Positions 15,833-24,742 are shown, numbered from the stretch's first letter. The stretch: 46,251 nucleotides of DNA from RGIG3528 sp045598045 (GCA_045598045.1 JAZLLG010000005.1:1-46251); one strand, 5' to 3'. The notes: generated by a model from the sequence alone, not told the origin. A program made the numbers and translations.

Positions 15833-15845
15833 GCGAGGTAAAAGA

Positions 15846-16187
15846 ATGATGAACACGAAAACATTTGAAGAATTTATGAAAGCCATTAAAACCGACGACG
15901 CACTGAAAGACAAAGTAAAAGACGCGTTGGTAAGCAGTGAAGCAAAAAGCGAAGAAGCAAAAATTGACACACTCGTCAGAATAGCCATTGAAAATGGCTT
16001 TAATGTGAGTGTAGAGGATTTTTCAAAGCGGATGTCAGCCAATCGGGAACTGGACGATGATGAATTGAGGCTGGTTACCGGTGCAGGTGAAGGTGCATGC
16101 ATTTATGACTACGGCTGTGTTTTTGTTTTGAACACATGCGAAATCAGCAATGAGTCCACCGGCCGTTGTGATTATTTGCTGTGGTAA
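15846..16187 (+). CDS. Nif11-like RiPP precursor A2
   Basis: 113 residues. The ATG at 15846 is chosen because GAGG lies nearby at 15834-15837 and the leader begins there as in A1; reading further upstream gives no leader-like sequence. Leader to about residue 80 (end LRLVTGA), core about 33 residues with four cysteines and the same C-x5-C-x6-C (CIYDYGC, NTC) followed by ISNES. Very close to A1 at the nucleotide level over the first 80 nt, so the pair arose by recent duplication. Confidence 0.85.
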   Translation: MMNTKTFEEFMKAIKTDDALKDKVKDALVSSEAKSEEAKIDTLVRIAIENGFNVSVEDFSKRMSANRELDDDELRLVTGAGEGACIYDYGCVFVLNTCEISNESTGRCDYLLW

Positions 16188-16238
16188 TTATCGATTTTGA
16201 TGTCTGTTTTTAATAAATGATATAGGAGAATGAGAAAC

Positions 16239-16583
16239 ATGAAAACATTTGAAGAATTTATGAAAACTCTTGAAACCGATGAGGTGCTGAAAGCAAAGGT
16301 GAAAGAAACGCTTGAAGGTGTCGAAGCAAAAAACGAGGAAACAAAGATTTCCGCGCTTGTTAAGATAGCTGCGGAAAACGGCTACAATGTGAGCATAGAG
16401 GACTTTTCGAAGCAACAGGCAAGCAGTCAGGAACTGGACGAGGATGAATTGCAGACGGTTGCAGGCGGTAGTAGAGAATTATGCGCTTTCGACTACATCT
16501 GCCTTGTTGCATGGAACACATGCCTTCTCTCCGATGAAGTCTTTATCGATGTTCCCGGTCGCTGTAAAAATAATCTTAAATGA
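16239..16583 (+). CDS. Nif11-like RiPP precursor A3
   Basis: 114 residues from the ATG at 16239; AGGAG at 16224-16228 gives a normal spacing of 10, whereas an ATG at 16230 would be too close. The leader ends with a true double glycine at 76-77 (LQTVAGG). The 37-residue core keeps C-x5-C-x6-C (CAFDYIC, NTC) and a fourth cysteine near the end. Third member of the A family, more diverged. Confidence 0.85.
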   Translation: MKTFEEFMKTLETDEVLKAKVKETLEGVEAKNEETKISALVKIAAENGYNVSIEDFSKQQASSQELDEDELQTVAGGSRELCAFDYICLVAWNTCLLSDEVFIDVPGRCKNNLK

Positions 16584-16632
16584 CCGGCGAAAGTAACCGT
16601 GCTGCTTCTGTAAATAGGATAGGAAACCGACT

Positions 16633-18066
16633 ATGAAAGAAAGACTGATTCTCAATCCGCGGTATGTGCTGAAGGGCTGGAAAAAGCTCCCCTGTGCCAT
16701 TTATGATACCGTAAAGAATAAGGCAAACTTTGTAAATAAGGAACAATTTGATCTTGTGCTTCAATGCTCCGGAAAGCAGGAAATCGATGCGGAAAATCTT
16801 TCCGCACTTCTACGCAGCTTCTTGGATGAAATGAAAAAAGCGCAACTCGTACATACCGCCGAAGAAGGCGAAACACGAGATTTGTACTACAAATTTTATG
16901 ACAACATATATAAGCGTGATGTTCATTGGTCGATTACAGGCCGTTGCAACTATCATTGCAGACACTGTTTTCAGTCTGCGCCTTGCGGCGAACTTATGCA
17001 GCCGACGCTTGAACAGTGCAAGGACATCATACGCCAGTTTGCCGAGTGTGGCATCGGCAGCGTTGGCATTACAGGCGGCGAACCTCTCGTTCACCCGGAT
17101 TTCATGGCAATTGTCGATGAACTTATCGCCAATAACATCGCTATAAGTGTAATCTATTCCAACGGCAAGCTGGTAACGCAGGAGTTGCTGGACGGGTTCC
17201 ACGAGCGTGGTCTGCACCCCAATTTCCAGATCAGCTTTGACGGTGTCGGCTATCATGACTGGATGCGTGGCGTACCGGGGGCGGAAAAGATTGCTCTTGA
17301 CGCCATTCGCCTGCTACGCAAAAACGGACATGGTGTCAGCTGTGCAATGTGCCTTTGCAAAGAAAACATCGGAAGTCTTCGTGAAACCATAAAGGTACTT
17401 GCCGAAGCAGGATGCGGCAGCTTGAAAACCCAGTGCGTATCCCCGCAGGGACTTTGGGCAACGCAGAAAGAGCACTTTCTGACATATGACGAAGTGCTTC
17501 AGGCATATCTGGACTATATTCCACTGTATGCCGAGGATAAAATGCCGTTATCTTTGCAGATGGAAGGCTTTTTTTCCTACAATAAAGCGACAGATGAATA
17601 TAGCCTCGTCGCAGATAAATCAGTGTCGGGCGACTTTGAACTATCCAAGATTCCTGTGTGCGGTGTGATTTATAGCGGTTTTTATCTTGGACCGAGCGGA
17701 AATGTCGTTCCGTGTATGTCGTTGGATTATATAGAAATGACAGACGGTTTTCCAAATATCTACGATATGCCGTTGAAGCAGATATTGAGTGATTCTTCTT
17801 TCACGGAGGCAATGACAAAACGTGTGTCCCACGTGCTCGACCACTCACCGGAATGTGCGGAATGTGAATACCGCAGTAAGTGCTGCGGAGGATGTCGTGC
17901 CTTTGCGGCAGTAAATAATCCTGCAGATTATCTGGCTGTGGACAAAGTGACCTGCAAGATATTTAAGGAACATTGGGATGAAAAGCTCTATAACGTGGCC
18001 GACCGATATTTCACACGCATAACCCACAAGGAGAAAGAAGATGAAAATCAGCCTGCCGGCTGTTGA
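16633..18066 (+). CDS. Radical SAM/SPASM peptide maturase 1
   Basis: 477 residues. A ~90-residue N-terminal part (probably a peptide-recognition domain) precedes the radical SAM barrel with the [4Fe-4S] motif C105-x3-C109-x2-C112 (GRCNYHCRHC) and the S-adenosylmethionine strand ITGGEP. A SPASM domain at the C-terminus carries the auxiliary cluster cysteines (YSGFYLGPSG...VPC, then HSPECAECEYRSKCCGGC). Enzymes of this build install sulfur-to-alpha, beta or gamma carbon links in RiPPs (sactipeptides, ranthipeptides). It directly follows A1-A3, which are its presumed substrates. Confidence 0.9.
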   Translation: MKERLILNPRYVLKGWKKLPCAIYDTVKNKANFVNKEQFDLVLQCSGKQEIDAENLSALLRSFLDEMKKAQLVHTAEEGETRDLYYKFYDNIYKRDVHWSITGRCNYHCRHCFQSAPCGELMQPTLEQCKDIIRQFAECGIGSVGITGGEPLVHPDFMAIVDELIANNIAISVIYSNGKLVTQELLDGFHERGLHPNFQISFDGVGYHDWMRGVPGAEKIALDAIRLLRKNGHGVSCAMCLCKENIGSLRETIKVLAEAGCGSLKTQCVSPQGLWATQKEHFLTYDEVLQAYLDYIPLYAEDKMPLSLQMEGFFSYNKATDEYSLVADKSVSGDFELSKIPVCGVIYSGFYLGPSGNVVPCMSLDYIEMTDGFPNIYDMPLKQILSDSSFTEAMTKRVSHVLDHSPECAECEYRSKCCGGCRAFAAVNNPADYLAVDKVTCKIFKEHWDEKLYNVADRYFTRITHKEKEDENQPAGC

Positions 18067-18137
18067 AAATAGGAATAAACACCAAAACTTGAGCCATTTA
18101 TAAAACAATAATGAATGCTTATAAGGAGGAAAACAGG

Positions 18138-18500
18138 TTGAAATTTACGGTAGAACAGTATAAAAAAGCAAAACTTGCAAAAACTGTGGATGAACTTATC
18201 GCATTGGCAAAAGAAAGCGGCATGGAACTCACTGAAGAAAAAGCTTCAAAATTGTATGCGGAACTTCACAAGGAAGGAGCGCTTGCCGACGATGAACTTG
18301 ACAATGTATCCGGAGGCAGCTGCGCTGATGATTTGGATAATCAGTGGAATAAATTATGGGGCGACTATACGGACATTTATTGCAAATCGTGCAGTTGGAC
18401 AACAACGTGGGACGGAAAATATAGTAAAAGTACGACCTATCGAGGCCCTTGTCCCGTGTGCCAGGCTCCGTTTATTTATGCCGGAGAATATCACGAGTGA
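18138..18500 (+). CDS. Nif11-like RiPP precursor B1
   Basis: 120 residues from a TTG at 18138. AAGGAGG at 18123-18129 and the alignment with B2 and B3 fix this start; an ATG further upstream at 18111 would precede the ribosome site. A 60-residue leader of the N11P type ends DELDNVSGG. The 60-residue core has five cysteines, four of them in two CxxC pairs (CKSC and CPVC) about 20 residues apart, the layout of a small zinc ribbon. Its leader differs from the A family, and it stands before radical SAM enzyme 2. Confidence 0.85.
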   Translation: MKFTVEQYKKAKLAKTVDELIALAKESGMELTEEKASKLYAELHKEGALADDELDNVSGGSCADDLDNQWNKLWGDYTDIYCKSCSWTTTWDGKYSKSTTYRGPCPVCQAPFIYAGEYHE

Positions 18501-18546
18501 TTGCAATGGAATAAGTAAAAAACACATTTGAAAGGAGAAGATACAA

Positions 18547-18954
18547 ATGAAAGTTACAAATGAACAACTGGCAAAAGCGAAAAAGGCGAAGAGCGCAGAG
18601 GAACTTCTCGCTCTTGCAAAAGAAAACGGCATAGAACTGGCTGAGGAAAAAGCCGCTGAATATTATGCCGAGCTTCACAAGGAAGGTGAGCTTGCCGACG
18701 AGGAACTGGATAATGTTGCAGGTGGAAGCTCCTGTATTAACGGTCGTTCTTACAGCGACGATCCGCCGCACTATCTGATTACTACCTGCGGAAACTGGTG
18801 CGATAAGTTCAAAGTAGTCAACAAAGAGAGTTTGAGCGGCACGTCTTGTGATAATTGTGCATATCGTAAAGGAACAATTCCTATGTATTGTACGGTCAGA
18901 ACAGCAGAGCATGATCCGTATAATGATGATATCGGCAATGGATTTTACAACTGA
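18547..18954 (+). CDS. Nif11-like RiPP precursor B2
   Basis: 135 residues. The leader of exactly 60 residues ends ADEELDNVAGG; GAAAGGAG lies upstream of the ATG. The 75-residue core has six cysteines: CGNWC, CDNC and singles at both sides. It ends 12 nt before radical SAM enzyme 2. The long core, larger than most sactipeptides, is unusual. Confidence 0.85.
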   Translation: MKVTNEQLAKAKKAKSAEELLALAKENGIELAEEKAAEYYAELHKEGELADEELDNVAGGSSCINGRSYSDDPPHYLITTCGNWCDKFKVVNKESLSGTSCDNCAYRKGTIPMYCTVRTAEHDPYNDDIGNGFYN

Positions 18955-18966
18955 TAGGGTTACATT

Positions 18967-20367
18967 ATGAAATACATACTATCGGATTGTATTGCATTGC
19001 GCTCGTGGCAGCTTGTGCCCTATGCATATTACGTAAAGCATTTGCGTAACGCAAAAGGACTGAAGCTGGATGAATACGAGCTGCTCTCCCGTTGTGACGG
19101 GCAACAGGAGCTTGAAAACTCCGGATTATTGCAAAGCCTGATTCAACGGGGATTATGCCGCCCGGCTAAGGACGGCGAAACACTTTCCGGTTGGCAAAAA
19201 GAAAAGATTTGCGATAATCGTTATTTTCCGGCGATGAACTGGATGATTACCGGCAAATGTAACTATAACTGCCTGCACTGCTTTAACGCTGCCGACAACA
19301 ACCGCCTGCAAAGCGAATTTACTCTCGAAGAAGCGGAAAAACTTATCGAAGAAGCGGAAAAATGTGGCATCAACGCCTTTACCATCACCGGCGGCGAGCC
19401 GATGCTTCATCCGCATTTTATGGATATTATCCGCCGCATTTATGAGCATGGAATGTATGTGGAGGAACTGAATACCAACGGCTTTTTCATCACGCAGGAG
19501 ATTCTTGACGAGATGAAGAAAATCGGATGCAGTCCGCTGATGAAAATCTCTTTTGACGGTCTTGGTCATCATGATTGGCTGCGCAACCGCAAAGGCGCGG
19601 AGGAAGACGCTCTGCGCGCTATACGTCTGTGCATTGAAAACGGATTCCGTGTCAAAGCACAAACAAATGTTCACAGGTTGAACGTGCAGGCTATGCTTCC
19701 GACGGCTCGTCTGCTTAATGATATGGGCGTATGCGAAATGCGCATTATTCGTACCACGGAAGCTCCACGCTGGGTGCAGAATGCAGGTGATGCCTGCCTG
19801 ACATTGGAAGAATATTTTGATGCGATGCTGGATTTTTTGCAAGCGTATGCACAGACGGATTGCAAAATGGAGGTCGATGTCTGGAACCTGGTTCACATCT
19901 GGCCGCAAAGCAGGACCTATCGCCCTTGTGCTGTGGGATGCGGTGATGGCGAATATCGTGATTCGCTTCCTGTTTGCCGAGGAAATCGCGGCATGGTAGC
20001 TGTCGGCGCGAACGGAAATCTTTATCCCTGCCATCAGATGTCAGGTTATTATGAACAGCACCATTGGCTTCTTGGTAATGTAAAGACGGACGGTCTTCAA
20101 AAACATTTGAAGGTCGGTTCCTATTTGCAAAATGTCTGCACAACAGTGAAAGACCTGGCAGAACACAATGAAAAATGTGCGAAATGTCGTTGGTTCCAAT
20201 ATTGTTGCGGTGGGTGTCGCGCAGTCGGATTGGCGCTGTCGGACGATGTATTCGGCTCGGATTTATCCAAGTGTCTGTTTTTTGAAGGACGCTACTGGCA
20301 AAAATTGGATTCAGCGTTGTCAGGCTATTACAGCGCGCACAAGCAAATTCTTGAACGGGAAAACTAA
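18967..20367 (+). CDS. Radical SAM/SPASM peptide maturase 2
   Basis: 466 residues. N-terminal ~85-residue recognition part, then the radical SAM barrel with C98-x3-C102-x2-C105 (GKCNYNCLHC) and ITGGEP, then a SPASM domain with VGANGNLYPCHQ and CAKCRWFQYCCGGC. It shares the layout of maturase 1 but is clearly diverged. It stands between B2 and B3 and presumably modifies the B family. Unlike maturase 1, its SPASM region has a longer loop with extra cysteines (PCAVGCGDGEY and VCRGN). Confidence 0.9.
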   Translation: MKYILSDCIALRSWQLVPYAYYVKHLRNAKGLKLDEYELLSRCDGQQELENSGLLQSLIQRGLCRPAKDGETLSGWQKEKICDNRYFPAMNWMITGKCNYNCLHCFNAADNNRLQSEFTLEEAEKLIEEAEKCGINAFTITGGEPMLHPHFMDIIRRIYEHGMYVEELNTNGFFITQEILDEMKKIGCSPLMKISFDGLGHHDWLRNRKGAEEDALRAIRLCIENGFRVKAQTNVHRLNVQAMLPTARLLNDMGVCEMRIIRTTEAPRWVQNAGDACLTLEEYFDAMLDFLQAYAQTDCKMEVDVWNLVHIWPQSRTYRPCAVGCGDGEYRDSLPVCRGNRGMVAVGANGNLYPCHQMSGYYEQHHWLLGNVKTDGLQKHLKVGSYLQNVCTTVKDLAEHNEKCAKCRWFQYCCGGCRAVGLALSDDVFGSDLSKCLFFEGRYWQKLDSALSGYYSAHKQILEREN

Positions 20368-20398
20368 GAGATGTGTACATATTAAGGAGGAAAACAAT

Positions 20399-20785
20399 AT
20401 GAAATTCACAGATGAACAGCTTAAAAAAGCAAAAACAGCAAAATCGGCAGAAGAACTTATGACATTTGCAAAGGGAATCGGTATGGAACTCACCGAGGAA
20501 AAAGCAGCAAAATATTTTGCCGAACTGCACAAGGAAGGCGAACTTGCCGATGAGGAACTCGATAATGTCGCAGGCGGTGACATCTGCGGAAGACCGGATC
20601 CGGTTGATATTTATTCTCAGGGCGGCGGCGTGGCAACATGCCCTTCTTGCGGCGGTTTGGTGAGCAGATGGAAAGACCAGGTGGGCTGCGGAGAGGACGC
20701 TTATGAATTGCATGGCTGCTCTCAATGCGGCAGGACATTCCGTCGCTATTATGATGGTGATGAATGGACTGAGGATGATGACTAA
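20399..20785 (+). CDS. Nif11-like RiPP precursor B3
   Basis: 128 residues from the ATG at 20399 (AAGGAGG eight nt upstream; the same frame is open far into the preceding gene, but that part is not leader-like). A 60-residue leader ends DNVAGG and is near-identical to B2. The 68-residue core has six cysteines with CPSC and CSQC about 27 residues apart, a layout closely resembling a zinc ribbon, and an acidic end. Last gene of the cluster. Confidence 0.85.
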   Translation: MKFTDEQLKKAKTAKSAEELMTFAKGIGMELTEEKAAKYFAELHKEGELADEELDNVAGGDICGRPDPVDIYSQGGGVATCPSCGGLVSRWKDQVGCGEDAYELHGCSQCGRTFRRYYDGDEWTEDDD

Positions 20786-20864
20786 ATCGAATCAGAGTGT
20801 ATTCCTGACTAAACAAAAAACGTACATCAAGAGAGCTAATCTCTCGAGATGGTAATGACGAAAT

Positions 20865-20906
20865 ACGGGCTCACTGCAAGCTTGCTTGCGGGGGGGCCCG
20901 TTTTTT
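20865..20906 (+). terminator. Terminator of the RiPP cluster
   Basis: ACGGGC (20865-20870) pairs with GCCCGT (20896-20901), an inner GCAAGC/GCTTGC stem stands within, and six Ts follow. Strong. Confidence 0.85.
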
Positions 20907-21080
20907 CGCAGATGCTTCGCCGGTGATAATCGTGTTATGAGTAAGTTTCATTCTATTCGAATAAATAATTCTGTATGCACATTGTTTTTTCTTTATAAAA
21001 TGCTCCTTAAATGGTATCATAAAGCAGATTTACATAATACGAATGGTAAAGTAAACACTGCAGAATCGGAAAGGAGTAAC

Positions 21081-21180
21081 ATGGCCGGACAAAATATATA
21101 TGACAATGAACCCTTTTATGAGGGATACAAACAGATAAGAGAAAAAAATCAATGCCAATACCCTTTTTGAAAAAAGAGTA
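21081..21180 (+). pseudogene. Frameshifted remnant of a class I methyltransferase gene
   Basis: AAGGAG (21071-21076) and an ATG start a frame reading MAGQNIYDNEPFYEGYKQIRE, which resembles the N-terminus of a clostridial SAM-dependent methyltransferase family. The frame then stops at 21170. Losing one A of a seven-A run just before 21149 restores NANTLFE, the next conserved segment of that family as I recall it. Beyond about 21180 the gene is gone. So it is both frameshifted and truncated. The 20786-21205 stretch otherwise holds only the cluster terminator. Confidence 0.6.
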
Positions 21181-21205
21181 AATCGGATGAAGGAGGTCGG
21201 CGAAT

Positions 21206-22240
21206 ATGAACTTAAAACTTATCAAAATGAACTATGAATATAAAGATAAACTCATAGAAATGATAGACGAGTGGAAAGCGGATATCAAAAAGAACCATAC
21301 CAATCAGTCTCCGTGGATTATTTTCCGTAAAGACTATTCGGACTTTGATGAGTATCTGAAGGGACTTGATACAAATGAAGAGATCAACGGGTATGCTCCG
21401 TACTCCACCTTTTTCTGCCTGGATACCGACAGGGACAGACTTGTCGGAGCGGTAAACATCCGACATTATCTGACTGCGAAAAACTGTCTGACCGGAGGCC
21501 ATATAGGCGACGGCATAAGGCCGAGCGAGAGACGAAAAGGATATGCAACCGCCATGATAGGGCTTGCTCTTGAGGAATGCAGGAAAATGGGTATGAACAA
21601 AGTGCTTATGACCTGTGATTCGGACAATTACGGAAGCGAAAAATCCATCATTAACAATGGCGGTGTGTTCGAAACCGAGGTTGAGGACGACGGCGCGCGT
21701 GAAAAAAGATATTGGATTACATTGAAAGATGAAACCATTGAGACAGAGCGCCTTACATTAAGACGCCTTATGCTTAATGACTATAAAGCAATGGCCGCAT
21801 GGGATATGGATGAGCGAGTGTACAAATACCTGCTCGGATCGACATGCAAAGCGCCGGAAGATCCAATCATATGGCTTCCCAAGAAGGACCCGAACTCAAG
21901 GATTAACATTCTTATGCTTGTTAATGCGAAAAACGATGGACATGCAGTCGGAATATATGCCTTGAATTATGAGGCGGAAAAGGATGTATGGTCATTGTCG
22001 TATGTTAACAGGTACGACGACTGGGGAAAAGGCTACACGACGGAAGGCATGAAAGCACTGATGGAGCATGCCGTAAAGACGTATGGGGCACATGCTTTTG
22101 AAGGAGAATGCGCCAAAGAAAACGTCGGAAGTGCAATGGTTATGCAGAAACTCGGAATGAAATACGATCATGATTCCACGTACACAAAAAGTGACGGAAG
22201 CGTAACATTTGAATCGCAGGTATATAGAATGGAAATGTAA
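21206..22240 (+). CDS. Tandem GNAT acetyltransferase protein
   Basis: 344 residues with two GNAT domains. Residues 1-170: an acetyltransferase with SERRKGYATAMIGLALEECR (acetyl-CoA loop) and a GGVFETE strand. Residues 178-344: a RimJ/RimL-type GNAT opening ETERLTLRRLMLNDYKAMA and with DDWGKGYTTEGMKALM near 270. The second resembles ribosomal-protein acetyltransferases. GGAGG and an ATG at 21206 support the start. The two domains may come from two neighbouring genes joined in frame. Confidence 0.8.
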   Translation: MNLKLIKMNYEYKDKLIEMIDEWKADIKKNHTNQSPWIIFRKDYSDFDEYLKGLDTNEEINGYAPYSTFFCLDTDRDRLVGAVNIRHYLTAKNCLTGGHIGDGIRPSERRKGYATAMIGLALEECRKMGMNKVLMTCDSDNYGSEKSIINNGGVFETEVEDDGAREKRYWITLKDETIETERLTLRRLMLNDYKAMAAWDMDERVYKYLLGSTCKAPEDPIIWLPKKDPNSRINILMLVNAKNDGHAVGIYALNYEAEKDVWSLSYVNRYDDWGKGYTTEGMKALMEHAVKTYGAHAFEGECAKENVGSAMVMQKLGMKYDHDSTYTKSDGSVTFESQVYRMEM

Positions 22241-22342
22241 TTTTGAACCCCTAACCCCGTCCCCGGGGGCCAAGGGTTACAGTAATACTTTACGCTTCGC
22301 ATCGCAAAACGGTAAGCGAATGACAGAAAGGATATAAATATC

Positions 22343-24742
22343 ATGAAAAGGTTTTCACATTTCCTTCATCAGCCCAATATTCCTTTAGGAAAAGACGGGC
22401 GTTTGGCGACTGGTTCCGAGGAGCACATTGCTCTTTCGCATGATGCAGCCTGCGAAGGTATGGTTCTTCTGAAAAACGACAATCATGTGCTGCCGTTGGC
22501 AGCAGGTAAGAAGATTGCTGTTTTCGGCACCGCGCAGTTTGATTATGTGCGCGGCGGAGGTGGTTCCGGTGACGTTACAACCGCATATACACGCAATATT
22601 TATGAGGGCTTTAAGCTTAAGGAAGAAGAAGGACTCGTGAAAATTTATGAGCCTGTTTCGGCTTTTTACAGTGACAGTGTAACAAAGCAAAAGAAAGAAA
22701 AAGGGGCAAATTTTCGTGCTGAACAGCCGGAATTAACGGAAGCCCTTCTGGCAGATGCAGCAGCCTTTACCGATACGGCAGTTCTCACGTTATGCCGTTA
22801 CTCATGGGAAGGCGGAGATCGAAAGGGCAAGCCCGGCGATGGCGATTATTATCTCTCGCCTGCTGAGGACACTCTGCGTGGCATGCTGCTCAAAAACTTC
22901 AAAAATGTCATTGTTATTCTTGACGTTGGTGCGGTAGTTGATTCGGAATGGTTTAAGAATGAACCGGGAATTCCTGCAGTTCTTCTGGCATGGCAGGCAG
23001 GCATTGAAGGCGGTCTTGCGATTGCGGACACGGTCTGCGGCCTCAGCAATCCGTCCGGAAGGCTTGTAGATACTTTTCCGGATTCCTTTGATGCATTCCC
23101 TTCTTCTGCTCATTTTAATGACTCGAAGGAATATGTTGACTACACCGAAGACATTTACGTTGGTTATCGTTATTTTGAAACATTCACCGAGCAAAAGGCG
23201 CATGTTAATTATTCCTTCGGATATGGCCTTTCATATACGAACTTTACGGTGGAACATGAGAAGTACAGCATTGCTTTTGAACAAAATGCCGGAGAGATAA
23301 TACAGATAAAGGTACGAGTTACAAACATTGGAAACGTTCCGGGTAAAAATTCCGTCGGCATTTATTATAAAGCTCCTTCGGGAAAGCTTTTAAAGCCGGC
23401 TCGTGAACTGGCGGCCTTTGGAAAGACCGGACTTCTTGCTCCCGGAGAGTCGGAAGTATTAACGCTTTCCTTCCCGGTAAACGATATGGCTTCTTACGAT
23501 GACATAGGTCATGTTATGAAGTCTGCCTATATTTTGGAAAAGGGTGAATACCGCTTTTTCGTCGGTGGAGATGTCAGCAAAGCTGTTGAACTTGAGGATG
23601 TTTATGTTGTGAATGAAACAAGAATCGTTAAGCAGCTGACAGCAAAGTGTATTCCTCACAAATTGTCTTCAAGACTTTTGGGCGATGGAACATATGAAAA
23701 ACTTGAAACGGACGATTCACCGATAACAGGACGAAGCACCTGCTACAATGGCTGGACTGTGCCCACAGGCCGCAAGCTTTACAACAGCCTTAAGGCTTGT
23801 TACGAGTCACGCGGTACAGGCGTTAATGTTGAACAGGCAGATTTTAAAATTGAAAATGTACCGGATTACATGGACGTTGCCGAAGGAAAGATAAGTGCTT
23901 CGGATTTTGTGAAAAAGCTTCCCGACGAGGTCCTCATTGAGCTTCTTGGAGGACAGCCCAATACAGGAGTAGCAAATACTTTTAACATCGGAAATGTACC
24001 GGAGCTGCACATTCCTTCAGTGCCTACGGCTGATGGTCCTGCAGGACTCAGAATCAATGCTGGACTTGGCGTTACAACTACGGCATGGCCCATCGCAACG
24101 ATGCTTGCATGCACCTGGAATATTGATCTTGTGGAAAAGGTCGGAGCAGCGGGAGCTTTGGAAGTTCGAGAAAACCACATCGGCTTATGGCTTACTCCTG
24201 CCATGAACATACATCGCAGCCCTCTTTGCGGACGTAACTTCGAATATTATTCCGAGGACCCGCTTATTGCCGGTAAGATGGGTGCAGCAATGACCAGAGG
24301 CATTCAGTCACAGCGTATAGGTGCTTCGATGAAGCATTTTGCCTGCAACAATAAAGAGGAAGACCGTTTTGTGTGTGACTCGCGCGTTTCGGAAAGAGCT
24401 CTTCGTGAAATCTATCTTCGCGGATTTGAGATTGCCGTTCGTGAGGCGGCACCTTGGACGATAATGAGCTCCTACAACCTTGTAAACGGAACGTATTCGT
24501 CACAAAACAAAGAACTGCTGACAGATATCCTTCGTGAAGAGTGGGGATTTACCGGTATGATAACAACAGACTGGATGAACCGCTCGGCTCAAGTGCCGGA
24601 AATTAAGGCCGGTAATGACCTTAAAATGCCAATCGGTGAACCCGAGGAAGTGCTTAAGTCACTTAAGGCCGGGAATATATCCCGTGAGGAAATCGAAGCC
24701 TGCGCGGCACGCATACTTGAACTCATTGCTAAATTTGAGTAA
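22343..24742 (+). CDS. GH3 beta-glucosidase with permuted domain order
   Basis: 799 residues, no signal peptide, so intracellular. The C-terminal-type GH3 domain comes first (about 20-250, GTAQFDYVRGGGGSGDV), then a fibronectin III-like domain (about 290-420), and last the GH3 barrel (about 530-799: TADGPAGLR, GLWLTPAMNIHRSPLCGRNF, KHFACNNKE, MSSYNLVNG). The catalytic aspartate is D743 in TTDWMN. This reversed order is known from rumen and gut clostridial beta-glucosidases. It would hydrolyse oligosaccharides taken up by the cell. Confidence 0.9.
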   Translation: MKRFSHFLHQPNIPLGKDGRLATGSEEHIALSHDAACEGMVLLKNDNHVLPLAAGKKIAVFGTAQFDYVRGGGGSGDVTTAYTRNIYEGFKLKEEEGLVKIYEPVSAFYSDSVTKQKKEKGANFRAEQPELTEALLADAAAFTDTAVLTLCRYSWEGGDRKGKPGDGDYYLSPAEDTLRGMLLKNFKNVIVILDVGAVVDSEWFKNEPGIPAVLLAWQAGIEGGLAIADTVCGLSNPSGRLVDTFPDSFDAFPSSAHFNDSKEYVDYTEDIYVGYRYFETFTEQKAHVNYSFGYGLSYTNFTVEHEKYSIAFEQNAGEIIQIKVRVTNIGNVPGKNSVGIYYKAPSGKLLKPARELAAFGKTGLLAPGESEVLTLSFPVNDMASYDDIGHVMKSAYILEKGEYRFFVGGDVSKAVELEDVYVVNETRIVKQLTAKCIPHKLSSRLLGDGTYEKLETDDSPITGRSTCYNGWTVPTGRKLYNSLKACYESRGTGVNVEQADFKIENVPDYMDVAEGKISASDFVKKLPDEVLIELLGGQPNTGVANTFNIGNVPELHIPSVPTADGPAGLRINAGLGVTTTAWPIATMLACTWNIDLVEKVGAAGALEVRENHIGLWLTPAMNIHRSPLCGRNFEYYSEDPLIAGKMGAAMTRGIQSQRIGASMKHFACNNKEEDRFVCDSRVSERALREIYLRGFEIAVREAAPWTIMSSYNLVNGTYSSQNKELLTDILREEWGFTGMITTDWMNRSAQVPEIKAGNDLKMPIGEPEEVLKSLKAGNISREEIEACAARILELIAKFE

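Noticed and set aside
22252..22279. Terminator after the tandem GNAT gene
   Set aside because: TAACCC/GGGTTA pair with a C/G-rich centre makes a hairpin, but no T run follows, so termination is not supported.
22343..24742. Permuted GH3 as a novelty
   Set aside because: The reversed domain order is already known from gut and rumen clostridial beta-glucosidases, so it is recorded as a feature only.
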